Shown piece by piece: positions 1-10,033 of a stretch of 64,000 bases of DNA. The notes below the pieces were generated by a model. It was not told where the DNA came from. It worked only from the letters and a program-made list of their open reading frames with translations, and ran no database searches. The DNA is from Clostridiales bacterium GWF2_38_85 (GTDB taxonomy: Bacteria; Bacillota; Clostridia; Oscillospirales; CAG-382), in NCBI GenBank assembly GCA_001797275.1, contig MGOY01000003.1:22805-86804 (forward strand), in the 5' to 3' direction. Within the stretch, counting starts at the first letter, position 1, and every line of letters starts with the position of its first letter. The translations under genes and the position numbers were made by a program.

Positions 1-2087
1 TTAGAAGCGCCGTCATGGTTTTCAGAAAGCCGTTTGTTGAATGAGTCATATTTTTCACGGAAACCGCAGGTATGACAAATATATATTTTCTTGTCCCCTT
101 CACCAAAAACTTCAAGCTTTTTGTGGCAGTTGGGACAGCGAGCATTACTCAAATAGGATAGATTCTGGCGATAACCACATTCGCGGTCAGGGCAAGTAAG
201 CATTTTGCCATGTTTACCATTGATTTCAAGCAAAAATTTGCCGCATTGCGGGCAGGGTGTGCGTGTTGCATTATCATGTCGATAGTTAGCATCACTCGCA
301 ATGACACCGCTGACAAGGTGCGTGGTATAGCTTCTGATTTCATCAGTGAAGGTCTTTTGCTGCAGAGAACCTCGACTGATAAGCGTTAATTTTTGTTCCC
401 ATTTCGCAGTAAGCTCGGGTGATCTCAAATCCTCCGGAACCAGCCCGATAAGCTGTACGCCCTTGCTTAAGGGAATAATATCTTTACCGCGGCGTTCAAC
501 ATAATTCGTTGCAAAAAGCTTCTCGATTATATCAGCACGTGTTGCCGGTGTACCCAAGCCGTTTGAGGCATCCATTACAGTACGCAGCTGGTTGCTTTCG
601 ATAAATTTGCCGGGATGCTCCATCGCAGTGAGCAGTGTAGCCTCATTGTAACGCGCAGGCGGTTTTGTTTTTCCTGTGCCAAGTTTTACACGCGTTACAG
701 TGAAGGATTGTCCTTTTTTTACGTCGGGCAGCATCTGTTCTTTTTCGTCCTCGGAATCATCATAATCCTGCACTGCGTTATCATAAATCGCTTTCCAACC
801 CTTTTGAATAACAATCTTACCCTGGGCAGTGAAAAGCTCATCGCCGCATTCTGCTGTCAAGGTTACTTGCTCATATTCGAAATCTGAGCTGAGTACAGCA
901 AGAAAGCGTTTAACCACCAGATCATAAACCCTGCGTTCATCATTGTCTAACTTCGCAAGCTCAACATACTGCTCGGTTGGAATAATTGCATGATGATCAC
1001 TGACCTTCGTATCATCGACAAAATGTTTTGAAGCATGTATTCCCTGACGCAGTATTGCTTTTACAAAAATACTGTAAGAGCCGATGTTTATGCTGTTAAG
1101 GCGCTCAGTCAACGTCGGTACGATGTCTGTTGTAAGATAGCGTGAATCGGTGCGCGGATAAGTCAGCAGTTTGTGTTTCTCATACAACTGCTGCATAATA
1201 CCCAGTGTTTGTTTTGCCGAGAAGCTGTAGCGGCGGTTAGCATCTCGCTGAAGCTCGGTCAGGTCGTATAAAAGCGGAGCTGACTCTTTTTTATGTTCAC
1301 GGCGTACCTCTGTTATAGTCATTACGCCCTTTTCTATTTTATGGACAACCTCTTCCGCTCTTGCTTTGTCAAACGTACGCATCTGCATGGATTTCTTGTC
1401 TTTCCAATACATATCGAATGTCGCCAGTGAAGCTGACACTGTAAAATATTCACGCGCAGAGAATTTGCGTATTTCTTCCTCACGCTCAACGATCATAGCG
1501 AGTGTCGGAGTCTGGACGCGGCCTGCCGAGAGCTGAGCGTTGTATTTACAGGTCAAAGCGCGTGTTACATTGAGTCCGACAAGCCAATCTGCTTGTGCGC
1601 GGCAGAGTGCCGAATAAAAAAGATTGTCATATTCCCTGGCGGGACGAAGGCTTCTGAAGCCTTCTTTGATCGCCTTATCTGTCTGAGACGATATCCAAAG
1701 CCGTTTTATCGGCTTTTTAAAGCCTGCTTTTTCAATGATCCAGCGCGCAACAAGCTCGCCCTCACGTCCGGCATCGGTTGCTATTACAAGCTCTGTTACA
1801 TCGGGATCACGCAGTAAATTTTTAACTGCGTTATACTGCCGCGAGGTTTCTTTTATTACAACAGTGTCGAGCTTTACGGGCAGCATCGGCAGCGTTTCAA
1901 GGTCCCACTTTTTATATTTTTCACCATAATATTCAGGGTCTGCGAGTGTGACAAGGTGACCGAGTGCCCATGTTACTATATATTCGTTTCCCGCAATACA
2001 GCCTTCACGGCTCTGTTTGCAGCCAAGAACCCTTGCAAGCTCCCTGCCAACTGACGGCTTTTCGGCTAAAACCAGTATTTTGCCCAT
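1..2087 (-). CDS. topB: DNA topoisomerase III (3' end outside window)
   Basis: Type IA topoisomerase that relaxes and decatenates DNA through a transient single-strand break. The reverse-strand reading starts MGKILVLAEKPSVGRELA, the Toprim opening typical of TopB, and continues through ATDAGREGELVARWI (acidic Toprim motif) and LTYPRTDSRYL (active-site region with the catalytic Tyr). Near the window edge it shows CPQCGKF, CPDREC, CPNCHKK and CHTCGF cysteine pairs, i.e. C-terminal zinc-ribbon repeats. About 695 residues are visible, close to full length for Firmicutes TopB, so only a short tail is missing. No flagellar link; it marks the left border of the motility region. Confidence 0.95.
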   Translation of the reverse strand, partial: MGKILVLAEKPSVGRELARVLGCKQSREGCIAGNEYIVTWALGHLVTLADPEYYGEKYKKWDLETLPMLPVKLDTVVIKETSRQYNAVKNLLRDPDVTELVIATDAGREGELVARWIIEKAGFKKPIKRLWISSQTDKAIKEGFRSLRPAREYDNLFYSALCRAQADWLVGLNVTRALTCKYNAQLSAGRVQTPTLAMIVEREEEIRKFSAREYFTVSASLATFDMYWKDKKSMQMRTFDKARAEEVVHKIEKGVMTITEVRREHKKESAPLLYDLTELQRDANRRYSFSAKQTLGIMQQLYEKHKLLTYPRTDSRYLTTDIVPTLTERLNSINIGSYSIFVKAILRQGIHASKHFVDDTKVSDHHAIIPTEQYVELAKLDNDERRVYDLVVKRFLAVLSSDFEYEQVTLTAECGDELFTAQGKIVIQKGWKAIYDNAVQDYDDSEDEKEQMLPDVKKGQSFTVTRVKLGTGKTKPPARYNEATLLTAMEHPGKFIESNQLRTVMDASNGLGTPATRADIIEKLFATNYVERRGKDIIPLSKGVQLIGLVPEDLRSPELTAKWEQKLTLISRGSLQQKTFTDEIRSYTTHLVSGVIASDANYRHDNATRTPCPQCGKFLLEINGKHGKMLTCPDRECGYRQNLSYLSNARCPNCHKKLEVFGEGDKKIYICHTCGFREKYDSFNKRLSENHDGAS

Positions 2088-2534
2088 AATAAGACCATGC
2101 CTTTCCTGATGAAGCGGAATGCTTTGGGTGGTTCGGTATATGCCGTATTTCGGTTGTGATTCTGACCGAAAACACAAAACCCCCTGTTTAAAAGATCTAT
2201 CTTTCAAACTTTCTCCATACGAAATAAGAATATCGATTTATAATACTATAAATTTTCTACATTGTCAATTGATTAATTTTTTTATATATAAATCTTCGGT
2301 TTGGTATCATTTACAATGTAATATAAAACAATTTTATATTGAATTCTAATATTTTTTACTAAATTTTTATATAACTTAGACAAATAAAAAAGCAAATCAA
2401 ATTTCTTAATCTGCTAATTATATTCTATATGAAACTATTAAATGAATTATCTTAGCAATTAAAAAACCTACACTGTATAGTTTTTAAAAATTAATAATAT
2501 CACAATTCTTTTGTTACTTTAATATATACATCTG
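2088..2534. other. AT-rich intergenic gap, nothing recognised
   Basis: This 447-base stretch separates topB from the 3' end of the ABC transporter operon. It is very AT-rich, with runs of A and T. I found no convincing open frame, tRNA, strong hairpin terminator or palindrome. It must carry the topB promoter, because topB reads away from it, but I cannot single out a convincing -35/-10 pair. Confidence 0.5.
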
Positions 2535-3392
2535 TCAATAAACATATGACAGGTACACATCTTCGATTGTCGGTTGTATGCTTACAGCAGTTTCAAATGG
2601 CTTTTCAACGGATAAAATTCGTAATGTAACACCGTTTTCGCTTTTAGATATATTCGTTACTTTATACTTTTGTTTGATTGCATCAACTTTGTTTTCATCG
2701 GATTCAACCGACCAAACACTTCCTTCAATTTTTTGGATCAGTTCAGCCGGCGCTGCATTCTCAATTATTACACCTTTACGAAGTATTATAATATTTTTTG
2801 CTATGTACTCAATGTCCTGTACAACATGTGTTGCAATTATAATAATTCGGTTTAGTGCAAATTGTGCAATATAATTTCTGACTGCTATTCTCTGCTTCGG
2901 ATCAAGCCCTGCTGTAGGTTCATCAAGGATAAGTACCTCAGGATTTCCAAGTATAGCCTGAGCAAGCCCAAGCCTTTGCTTCATACCGCCCGAAAGCGAA
3001 CCAATGCGTTTTTTCTGAACGTCAGATAGTTCAACAGCTGTTAAAATATTTTCAATCTGTATCTTTGCAGTGCTTCTATCAATATCCTTGAGTGATGCCA
3101 TATAATGCATAAATTGACTTATCGTAAACGATGAATACAGACCGGGAAACTGCGGCATAAACCCAAGCTTTTCTCTAAATTTTGAGCCAAGCTTTATCAC
3201 GCTTTCGCTGTTGAACAATATATTACCGCTGTCAGCCTGTAGATTATCTGTGATTATATTCATCAAGGTTGACTTTCCACTACCGTTAGGTCCAAGGAGA
3301 CCATAGATACCTGGACTAAGCTCTGCACTGAATTCAATCAGTGCTTTTGTTTTGCCATAGGATTTGTTTATATTATCAATAGTCAATATCAT
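2535..3392 (-). CDS. ABC transporter ATP-binding protein
   Basis: Cytoplasmic ATPase subunit of an ABC-2 type exporter. Of 285 residues, Walker A (GPNGSGKST) lies at about 34-42, the signature LSGGMKQR near 133 and Walker B with LILDEPTAG near 155. The last 70 residues form the extra domain usual in single-ATPase exporters of the antibiotic or lantibiotic-resistance type. Its start overlaps the end of the upstream permease by 4 nt, so the two are translationally coupled. The substrate cannot be read from sequence. Neighbours are a large permease, a lipoprotein and a small secreted protein, which suggests cell-envelope stress or peptide export; that is inference. Confidence 0.9.
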   Translation of the reverse strand: MILTIDNINKSYGKTKALIEFSAELSPGIYGLLGPNGSGKSTLMNIITDNLQADSGNILFNSESVIKLGSKFREKLGFMPQFPGLYSSFTISQFMHYMASLKDIDRSTAKIQIENILTAVELSDVQKKRIGSLSGGMKQRLGLAQAILGNPEVLILDEPTAGLDPKQRIAVRNYIAQFALNRIIIIATHVVQDIEYIAKNIIILRKGVIIENAAPAELIQKIEGSVWSVESDENKVDAIKQKYKVTNISKSENGVTLRILSVEKPFETAVSIQPTIEDVYLSYVY

Positions 3393-5743
3393 ACCTTTGT
3401 ACTCCTTATCCTGTTAGTTGTGCAATACTTATCGTTTGCTTTATATATCAGCAATAACATAATCACTAAAACCATAAAAGTATATATTAATAAATATATC
3501 CACCATATCCCCCATAAATTAACATCAGCACTCTTGATATATATACGTGTTCCGTCAAGCATATTTACATATGCATATCCGGCAAAAAGTAAATATCTTG
3601 GTAATATAAAAATCGCACCTGATAAAATTGCTGCAAAGGTTGCGTTTTTCAAAAGCTGTGAAATTGAGGTTGTAATCAACGCTAACAACACATATGAAAT
3701 TATTGTTGTTGCGAAACGGATAAATATGAAGCCCGACAAGCTAATATCGGATGGCAACAACGAGAACTGACTGATGCTTGTTATTGGTGCATTCCAGAGA
3801 GGCAGTTGTAGATTGGAGACAGCTGTACTCAATTGCAATACAGCAAGGAAAAGTGATATTATGAAGCTGCACATAATTACAACAACATATTTACTGATAA
3901 AGGTTTTTTGTCGTCCTTTTTTGGTGCTTCGCAGGATATTGACAAACCCGCTGGTATGCTCGTTGCCAAACGATATCGATGCAAACATTATTATCAACGC
4001 TGTTATGTATATGTTGTAGTCTGTCAACAGGTATTTCTGCCAACCTGTGTCGTATATAAAGTATGGTTCATACTCATTTTCAATTATATAATTTTCCCGC
4101 TCCATGACCATTGATAGGGCTTTGTTATATGCCGGTGCGGAATAATAATTATTTAAATAGTCATTGATTTCATCAGTTGAAATCTGCTTATTTTGATACT
4201 TCTGCAACATATCTTCATATGAGCCGATTAATTGATTCAATCTCATACTTTCCTCGCGTATATAATCGCTCTTTTCCTGTGTCCATTCACCCTCGACTCT
4301 TTCCATGTATTCTTTATACAATCCGTCAACAATATTTGTTATTGGTTGAAATCGAACAGCTGTATTTGATATTACCATGTATGAGGCAATTATAAGAACT
4401 GAAATACTCTTCCAATTTATAAGTTTGAGAAATTCAGCAAGTAAAATAGAATGTGTATCGAAGGATAGCTTTATCGATTTTTTAGCAAGAAATTTTGGTT
4501 TTGGCAGCTTTTTTATAAACGAAAAAGCAATAACCCTACCTTTACAATAACCTGCCGTACAAAGTACAGCAAAAATCAAAATTGCAGGTATGTATATACA
4601 AATCAACAACGATTCCTGAGTAATCGCACCCCCAAAGAACTCATACATCCGCAGTCGCTCGAATAAAGTTACCGGATTTGCTGCATTCAACAAATTTAAG
4701 ATATGAATTCTTGAGTCAAGGTTGCTTTCCGGTATTAGTGTAATTAAATAGCTGATACCGTAAACGACTACACCGCTTGCAAGAACGGGTATATAATTCT
4801 TAAAGAACACCGATATACACACAACAATTGTTGTGAAAAGACAGACCACCAATGCTTTTAACAATGTATATACTAATATACCCTGCCAAGCTGTAATGCC
4901 GAACGGACAAAGCTCATAGAACACCTGCATCACTTTATTTGGCGAAGACAGCCCGATCCTGAGGTATACGGCAAGAAGTGTCGTCAGCGTAAACAACAGA
5001 ACGACAACAAATGAAATTGCATTAATTGCAAGTAGCTTTGCCACAGCTGTATTGATTCGACCGTTTTTTGTTGCGCGAATTATAGGAGCGGTTCCGTCAC
5101 GCTGTTCTCTTACAAAAACAAAAATGCATACAAACAGGACGGCTATAAAAATAAACGGATTCACCCATCTATAACTAAAAAATTCTCTGTAGCCGTGAGG
5201 ATACTCAAAAACGAATTCTGTGTTTAGCAGCTTTGTATATTTATCAATAACAGCAAGCTGATAAACATAAATAAAGCTATTTTTATCAATGCCTTTCAGG
5301 TCATAGATATGTAGCTGTTCTCTTGATTTATCAAGGATAGAATTGATTTTTGCAGCATAATTTTCGCCGGTCGTTTTATGATATTGAACCGTTGAATATA
5401 AATTGTAATCGGACATACCTTCGGGGGCATATTTGTTCGGTAACTTTGGAGCGACAAAATTATTATCCCCATTCATCATCGCTTCCTGCTCAAGCTTTGA
5501 TATTTCCTCTGCTTTTTTCAGATATTCAACCATATACTCGTCAATTTCATCAGGATTTTTCTGATACTCCTCGAAGAACGCCTGATATTGTTTGTTATCT
5601 TTGTTAGCACGGTTTTCAACAGTGTTATAGCAGATAATCATATTTGCCACGAGAAGAGGCATAAGAATGATCCAAATAAACCGTATTCCGGTCAGCTTCT
5701 TCATTTCATATGTAAACGGAATCCCCAGCTTCAATAAAATCAA
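3389..5743 (-). CDS. ABC-2 type permease, large
   Basis: Membrane subunit of the exporter whose ATPase follows it. At 784 residues it looks like two half-permeases in one chain. Each half starts with a membrane anchor followed by a long charged extracytoplasmic segment (roughly 40-190 and 465-575), then five or so hydrophobic helices. Similar paired permeases occur in Clostridia beside a single ATPase. It starts 20 nt after the lipoprotein stop and overlaps the ATPase gene by 4 nt, so all three should be one transcript. Family assignment rests on hydrophobic pattern and context; I see no diagnostic motif. Confidence 0.8.
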   Translation of the reverse strand: MILLKLGIPFTYEMKKLTGIRFIWIILMPLLVANMIICYNTVENRANKDNKQYQAFFEEYQKNPDEIDEYMVEYLKKAEEISKLEQEAMMNGDNNFVAPKLPNKYAPEGMSDYNLYSTVQYHKTTGENYAAKINSILDKSREQLHIYDLKGIDKNSFIYVYQLAVIDKYTKLLNTEFVFEYPHGYREFFSYRWVNPFIFIAVLFVCIFVFVREQRDGTAPIIRATKNGRINTAVAKLLAINAISFVVVLLFTLTTLLAVYLRIGLSSPNKVMQVFYELCPFGITAWQGILVYTLLKALVVCLFTTIVVCISVFFKNYIPVLASGVVVYGISYLITLIPESNLDSRIHILNLLNAANPVTLFERLRMYEFFGGAITQESLLICIYIPAILIFAVLCTAGYCKGRVIAFSFIKKLPKPKFLAKKSIKLSFDTHSILLAEFLKLINWKSISVLIIASYMVISNTAVRFQPITNIVDGLYKEYMERVEGEWTQEKSDYIREESMRLNQLIGSYEDMLQKYQNKQISTDEINDYLNNYYSAPAYNKALSMVMERENYIIENEYEPYFIYDTGWQKYLLTDYNIYITALIIMFASISFGNEHTSGFVNILRSTKKGRQKTFISKYVVVIMCSFIISLFLAVLQLSTAVSNLQLPLWNAPITSISQFSLLPSDISLSGFIFIRFATTIISYVLLALITTSISQLLKNATFAAILSGAIFILPRYLLFAGYAYVNMLDGTRIYIKSADVNLWGIWWIYLLIYTFMVLVIMLLLIYKANDKYCTTNRIRSTKV

Positions 5744-5763
5744 CTCCTAAATTAAAGGGTTCA

Positions 5764-7017
5764 TTACCATTCTTCCACTTCAAGCTCTGTAAGCTCGCCT
5801 GTATCCAAATCAAGACAATATGTTTTTTCATAATCGGTTAAAAATGCCTGGTTATCATCTGCGTAAGTAAAATATGGATTTCCTATGATTTCAGAATACA
5901 CGATTTTATTCTCAAAAGTAGGTATATCAAAAATCATTAACTTTCCGTTTGAGTTATTGAAGGTTTCATATACATTCCCACGATGGTCTGTCGTATCACC
6001 AAGGTAAACGGGTTCATTCGGGAAATACACTACTTTGTTATCCGTAACAAGAAACCTATCTGGCAACGATATATCCTCAAGCAATAATTCTGCTTTTGTA
6101 AAATCGGGTAAATCTGCTGTTTTGATTCTGTATAAGGTAGCAAAATGCAGTCCAACCGATTTGTCAGAATTTACACAATTATATGATTTTGAACCGCCAA
6201 GAGCAAAATATAAATATTCGCCTCTGAATTCAATATAAGCAAGACGTTCATCGGTAAATAATTCTGTAAAGCTGTTATCAAAATCGGTAATGTAATATGA
6301 TAATCCTTTCCTGAATAAAATTTTATCTTCGCCGAAAACTATATTTGATATAAAGCTATCATTTCCCTTAATAACCTTTTCTGCTTTTCCACCAGTTTTT
6401 TTAACTCTGTATAAATCGCTCTTCAGCTCTGATTCTGTCTTTAAGTAGTAAATATAATCGCCGTTTATCCTTAACATTGACGCAAAAATTCCTGTACTCT
6501 CCCATTCATCAAGCATCTGGATTTTTTGATTCTTTATAGAGACTTTATATACACCCATTAAGTCCCAATAAGCTTTACCCTCAGGTATTTTACCTTGTAA
6601 TTTATCCTCTATGTACTCATAGTTATATACTGTATGTTGGCCGAAACAATATATGTTTTCACCGTCTGTAGCAATAAACTCAAAATCATAATATGTATCA
6701 GAAGCACAATTCTCATTTGCATGGCCGCATAAAGGATACCGGCAGATTTTTTTTAATTCATTATTCTCAAAAAATCTAATTTGACCTTTATATAAAGAAA
6801 AGACTATCCCATCAAGCTTGCAGCCATATCCCCAATTCAAGTTTAAGTCATCATCGTTGTAATCAATAACATTGATTTGTTCTATCTCACGATGGCTTTC
6901 TTCATCTGATGTTTCAGATGGGGAACTGTAATAGCTGATGTCAGCTGACGGTTGATAGCAGGATGTTAATATTAAAATAAAAAATATGATAATATATATA
7001 AGCTTTAATCTATTCAT
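5764..7017 (-). CDS. Lipoprotein, DUF5050-like beta-propeller
   Basis: Predicted surface lipoprotein of 417 residues. A short hydrophobic signal ends in a lipobox ILTSC, with the lipidated Cys near residue 20, followed by a Ser/Glu-rich linker. The rest contains repeated strands such as GDYIYYLKTE, GEYLYFALGG and DNKVVYFPNE, the YIYY/YLYF pattern of DUF5050 or propeller-like sensor proteins. An RYPLCGHANENC segment near 92 has three Cys/His ligand-like residues. It begins the transporter operon, so it may sense or bind something related to export; the ligand is unknown. It ends in EVEEW. Confidence 0.7.
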   Translation of the reverse strand: MNRLKLIYIIIFFILILTSCYQPSADISYYSSPSETSDEESHREIEQINVIDYNDDDLNLNWGYGCKLDGIVFSLYKGQIRFFENNELKKICRYPLCGHANENCASDTYYDFEFIATDGENIYCFGQHTVYNYEYIEDKLQGKIPEGKAYWDLMGVYKVSIKNQKIQMLDEWESTGIFASMLRINGDYIYYLKTESELKSDLYRVKKTGGKAEKVIKGNDSFISNIVFGEDKILFRKGLSYYITDFDNSFTELFTDERLAYIEFRGEYLYFALGGSKSYNCVNSDKSVGLHFATLYRIKTADLPDFTKAELLLEDISLPDRFLVTDNKVVYFPNEPVYLGDTTDHRGNVYETFNNSNGKLMIFDIPTFENKIVYSEIIGNPYFTYADDNQAFLTDYEKTYCLDLDTGELTELEVEEW

Positions 7018-7125
7018 ATTACTATATTACGAAGAATACAAATTTCTTGCATTATATTCTTCATATCCTTTCTATATATTAAAATATAAATATTTAATCA
7101 AAAAATTTAAATATTATATTTCTAT

Positions 7126-7156
7126 AGTTTAATGCCGTCAAAGACGGCATTAAACT
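7126..7156 (-). terminator. Perfect 14-bp hairpin behind the secreted protein gene
   Basis: The arms AGTTTAATGCCGTC and GACGGCATTAAACT pair perfectly around a 3-nt loop. The hairpin lies 9 nt after the stop of the small secreted protein gene and before the lipoprotein gene. The bases after it are AT-rich but not a clean U-run on either strand, so it may act as a weak terminator or an RNA-stabilising structure that sets expression of the downstream operon. Confidence 0.6.
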
Positions 7157-7164
7157 TCTTTGAT

Positions 7165-7571
7165 TTAATAATCTGTTGTGCCTGAATATGTTAACCACTG
7201 TTCAAAATCATATACTCGGATTGCATGGTATCCTTTTGCCCAAAGAACAGTACTTGATGAATCATATTCATCATAAACATCTCTTGCAGATGGTATTTCT
7301 TTATTAATCACAGTAACAAATTCTCCACCTGATTCTAATAATACTTCAAGCTTACATGTTATATAATCATATGTATATGTGGAATAAGTTTCTACAGCCC
7401 AAATATCGTAATATTCATCACTGTATAACCATCCTCTACCGGTACCATTTGCATAACAATAAAAAGTAGTACTATCCAAGAGGAGAGCATTTGCGTTTAT
7501 AATAAAAGACAAACATAAAAATAATGATATTGCAAGTGTAAATATTGATCTTTTCAATGATTTTTCATAAT
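7165..7571 (-). pseudogene. Small secreted protein with a 1-base frameshift at its start
   Basis: A 130-codon frame (from a TTG at 7557) encodes a signal peptide (RSIFTLAISLFLCLSFIINANA) and a short Tyr-rich mature part with two Cys. No family recognised. The good ribosome binding site (AAAGGA, 7 nt spacing) points to an ATG at 7571, which reads only Met-Lys-Asn-His before TGA. One extra A in the A5 run after that ATG would join it to the frame as MKKSLKRSIF, a textbook signal peptide start. The TTG lies about 18 nt from the ribosome binding site. So the gene is either frameshifted, phase-variable at the A-run, or affected by a sequencing error. Confidence 0.6.
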
Positions 7572-7966
7572 TGTATCCTTTCTATTTGTTGTTATTATAA
7601 TAAATATATGTATTTGCTATATTTATATTACCATTGGACTCATACCTTTATCTGTTAATTACAGCTGAAATTATATATTAATACTATATTTGGCATTTGT
7701 CAAGCTATTTCTGTTAATTATACCATTATTTTAATATTATGTTTTGTCATTACCATTCTTCCGCTTTTGGCTTTGTTATTTATGCTGAAACAAGGTAAAG
7801 GCGGTATGTTTTAAATATTTAAACCAAAATATCTGTCCACCGGCGCTACCAATGTTATTGAAAAGAATCGCAAAATCGATTGTAATTTTATATTCAAATG
7901 ACTCTGTTATTCTGCTGATTTCATAATACTCTGAAAATTGTTTGCTGTCAACATTTTTGACATTTT
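7572..7966. other. Intergenic gap upstream of the secreted protein gene
   Basis: About 395 AT-rich bases between the small secreted protein gene and the chemotaxis terminator. A 67-codon reverse frame (7776-7979) has no ribosome binding site and runs into the terminator hairpin, so I do not call it. Near 7748, a 16-base stretch matches the last codons of the lipoprotein gene at 5761, possibly a fragment of a lost paralogue. No clear promoter was found, though the secreted protein gene must have one here. Confidence 0.4.
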
Positions 7967-8002
7967 GAAAAAACAACAAGGTGCATCTTTACACCCTGTT
8001 GT
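7967..8002 (-). terminator. Rho-independent terminator of the chemotaxis operon
   Basis: On the minus strand, 43 nt after the cheB stop, ACAACAGGGTG pairs with CACCTTGTTGT (one mismatch) around an 8-nt loop, followed directly by a run of six T. This is a textbook intrinsic terminator and sets the end of cheY-cheA-cheW-mcp-cheR-cheB. Confidence 0.9.
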
Positions 8003-8045
8003 CTTAATTATTTCATATAAATTATTGTTTCAACAAATTGAAAAT

Positions 8046-9068
8046 TTAACTCACTGATACCGCGTTTATAATTGCAGTCGGTATAGCTTCTATGCCACAT
8101 TGTCTTTCAACTGCACCAATTTCATAGGCGACCTTTGGCATACCATATACTACAGCAGTTTTTTCATCCTGACCTATCGTAGCAGAGCCACAATTTCTTA
8201 TCTTTAGAAGTCCTTTTGCCCCATCCTGCCCCATTCCGGTCAGTATTACACCGACAGCATTTTGAGAGCATTCTTTTGCCACCGAATCGAAAAGCACATC
8301 GACTGATGGGCAGTGGCCGTTTACTTTATCGCCTTCAAATATCTCAGTTTTATATCTATTCCCAATTTTTCGAATACGCAAATGTTTGTCTCCGGGGGCA
8401 ATATACGCCCTTCCCGGTTCAATAAATTCATTCCCTTCGGCTTCTTTTACATTTAGCGAAGTCTGTACATTCATTCTGTCGGCAAACATTCTCGAAAATA
8501 CAGGCGGGATATGCTGAACAATCACAATGCCGGGTATATTTGACGGTAAACGCTTAAGTACATTATATAATGCTTCTGTACCGCCGGTAGAAGCTCCGAT
8601 TGCTATAATTTTATTATTATCAAAATTATGTGCTCTGTTTGTTTCTTCTCTATGTAATATTTGAGAAGGCTTGATTTTTGCTGTTACGGCAACTTTTATT
8701 TTTGCTGCAAGATCTATTATAAACGCTTCAATATTACCCGGAGCTTTATCATCAGGTTTTGTAACAAAGTCAACAGCACCTGCATTCATTGCGTCAAATA
8801 TTGCATCTGAAATTGTGCTTACCACGATTACAGGTAGCGGGTATTGCGGTATCAATCTTCTAATGAATTCTATCCCATTCATTCTTGGCATTTCAATATC
8901 ACAGGTCATAACATTCGGGTTATGTTTTATTATTTCATCACGAGCCTGGAACGGATCGCTTGCTTTTGCTACAACCTCAATCTGTGGATCCTTTGATAAC
9001 CCTCTTGCCAGGACTTCTCTGAACAATACAGAATCATCAACAATGAGAACTTTGATTTTACTGTTCAT
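8046..9068 (-). CDS. cheB: CheB, chemoreceptor methylesterase/deamidase
   Basis: Removes methyl groups from chemoreceptor glutamates and so resets receptor sensitivity. The 340-residue product has an N-terminal receiver domain with the acidic pair D11-D12 and phospho-acceptor D57 (TCDIEMPRMNG). The C-terminal esterase has catalytic S160 (GASTGG), H186 (VQHIPP) and D282 (GMGQDG). I chose ATG 9068 over the upstream in-frame ATG at 9086 because GAGG lies 8 nt before it. It is the last gene of the chemotaxis operon, 91 nt after cheR and before the terminator at 7967-8002. CheA should phosphorylate it. Confidence 0.96.
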   Translation of the reverse strand: MNSKIKVLIVDDSVLFREVLARGLSKDPQIEVVAKASDPFQARDEIIKHNPNVMTCDIEMPRMNGIEFIRRLIPQYPLPVIVVSTISDAIFDAMNAGAVDFVTKPDDKAPGNIEAFIIDLAAKIKVAVTAKIKPSQILHREETNRAHNFDNNKIIAIGASTGGTEALYNVLKRLPSNIPGIVIVQHIPPVFSRMFADRMNVQTSLNVKEAEGNEFIEPGRAYIAPGDKHLRIRKIGNRYKTEIFEGDKVNGHCPSVDVLFDSVAKECSQNAVGVILTGMGQDGAKGLLKIRNCGSATIGQDEKTAVVYGMPKVAYEIGAVERQCGIEAIPTAIINAVSVS

Positions 9069-9159
9069 AATCGTTACCTCGTCCATTTTATTTTTTGTTG
9101 ATCGATATATTACATTTTATGGCACATTGCAACGCTATACCTTATGATTGCCGCAAGTA

Positions 9160-9972
9160 CTACGCCTTACGGTATACCGCGGGCATTATATATTTGAAAT
9201 CGGTCTCGTATCTGGCGAGTGCTTCGGAGTGCCCGATAAACAAATATCCTCCGATTTCGAGTAAGTCATAGAATTTTTTTATAAGCTCCATTTTGGTCTC
9301 ATAATCGAAATAGATCATTACATTTCTACAGAATATAACATGAAATTTACGCTTAAACGGAAATGTCTTATCCATCAGATTGAATTTCCTATATATTACC
9401 TCATTCTTAAGCTTGTCAGTTATTATGTAGTTGTCGTTATCGTATTTTTTGAAATAATTCATCTTCCAGGCAGTCGGGAGCGGTTCTATCCTTTCAGCAG
9501 CATATATACCATTTTTTGCTTCTGCCAATACTTTTTCTGAAATATCGGTTGCTAATACTTTACTGTCCCAGAATAATTTATTCTTGCTGAAGTGTTCCTG
9601 AATAATCATAGCAAGAGTATATGACTCCTCACCTGATGAGCAAGCCGCGCACCAAACTCTCAGGTCTTTGTCGAGAACTTTATTTTCAAGATACGGCATT
9701 ACAGTATTCTGAAAATATGTAAAATGTTCTTTTTCTCGCATGAAGAATGTATGATTAGTAGTTATTCTGTTCACAAGAGCAGTAATCGCTTCGCTTGATT
9801 TGTGCGCTACAAGATCATTGTAGAAATCGGTGAAGCTTTCATAACCTTTTTGTTGCAGTACATTTGTCAGTCTGCCTGTTAACAAAGCACGCTTTTCTTT
9901 TAAATTTATTCCGTAGTTCGCTTTAATAAAGCCAACAATCTGTTGAAATTCTTTATCAGTTATAGCATTCAT
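9160..9972 (-). CDS. cheR: CheR, chemoreceptor methyltransferase
   Basis: Transfers methyl groups from S-adenosylmethionine to receptor glutamates, opposing CheB. The 270 residues comprise the helical N-terminal CheR domain (about 1-75) and the SAM-binding fold, with VWCAACSSGEESYTLAM near 105-121 and the family mark FCRNVMIYFDYETK near 213-226. Length is normal. It sits between the receptor gene and cheB, so adaptation enzymes and their target are made together. Confidence 0.96.
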   Translation of the reverse strand: MNAITDKEFQQIVGFIKANYGINLKEKRALLTGRLTNVLQQKGYESFTDFYNDLVAHKSSEAITALVNRITTNHTFFMREKEHFTYFQNTVMPYLENKVLDKDLRVWCAACSSGEESYTLAMIIQEHFSKNKLFWDSKVLATDISEKVLAEAKNGIYAAERIEPLPTAWKMNYFKKYDNDNYIITDKLKNEVIYRKFNLMDKTFPFKRKFHVIFCRNVMIYFDYETKMELIKKFYDLLEIGGYLFIGHSEALARYETDFKYIMPAVYRKA

Positions 9973-10033
9973 AATTTTAGGGGTTGACAGGAGAGTTTAA
10001 TGCTTCTCCTGCCAACTTTCCTTTCAAAGGATT

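Noticed and set aside
2190..2215. Partial similarity of AGATCTATCTTTCAAAC to the palindrome at 52674
   Set aside because: Only one arm matches and it is not palindromic, so it is unlikely to be a second operator.
5761..7763. 16-base match between the lipoprotein 3' end (5761) and 7748, suggesting a decayed paralogue
   Set aside because: Too short to exclude chance in AT-rich DNA; no further similarity could be followed upstream of it.
7776..7979. 67-codon reverse-strand open frame
   Set aside because: No ribosome binding site or family signal, and its 5' end runs into the cheB terminator hairpin.
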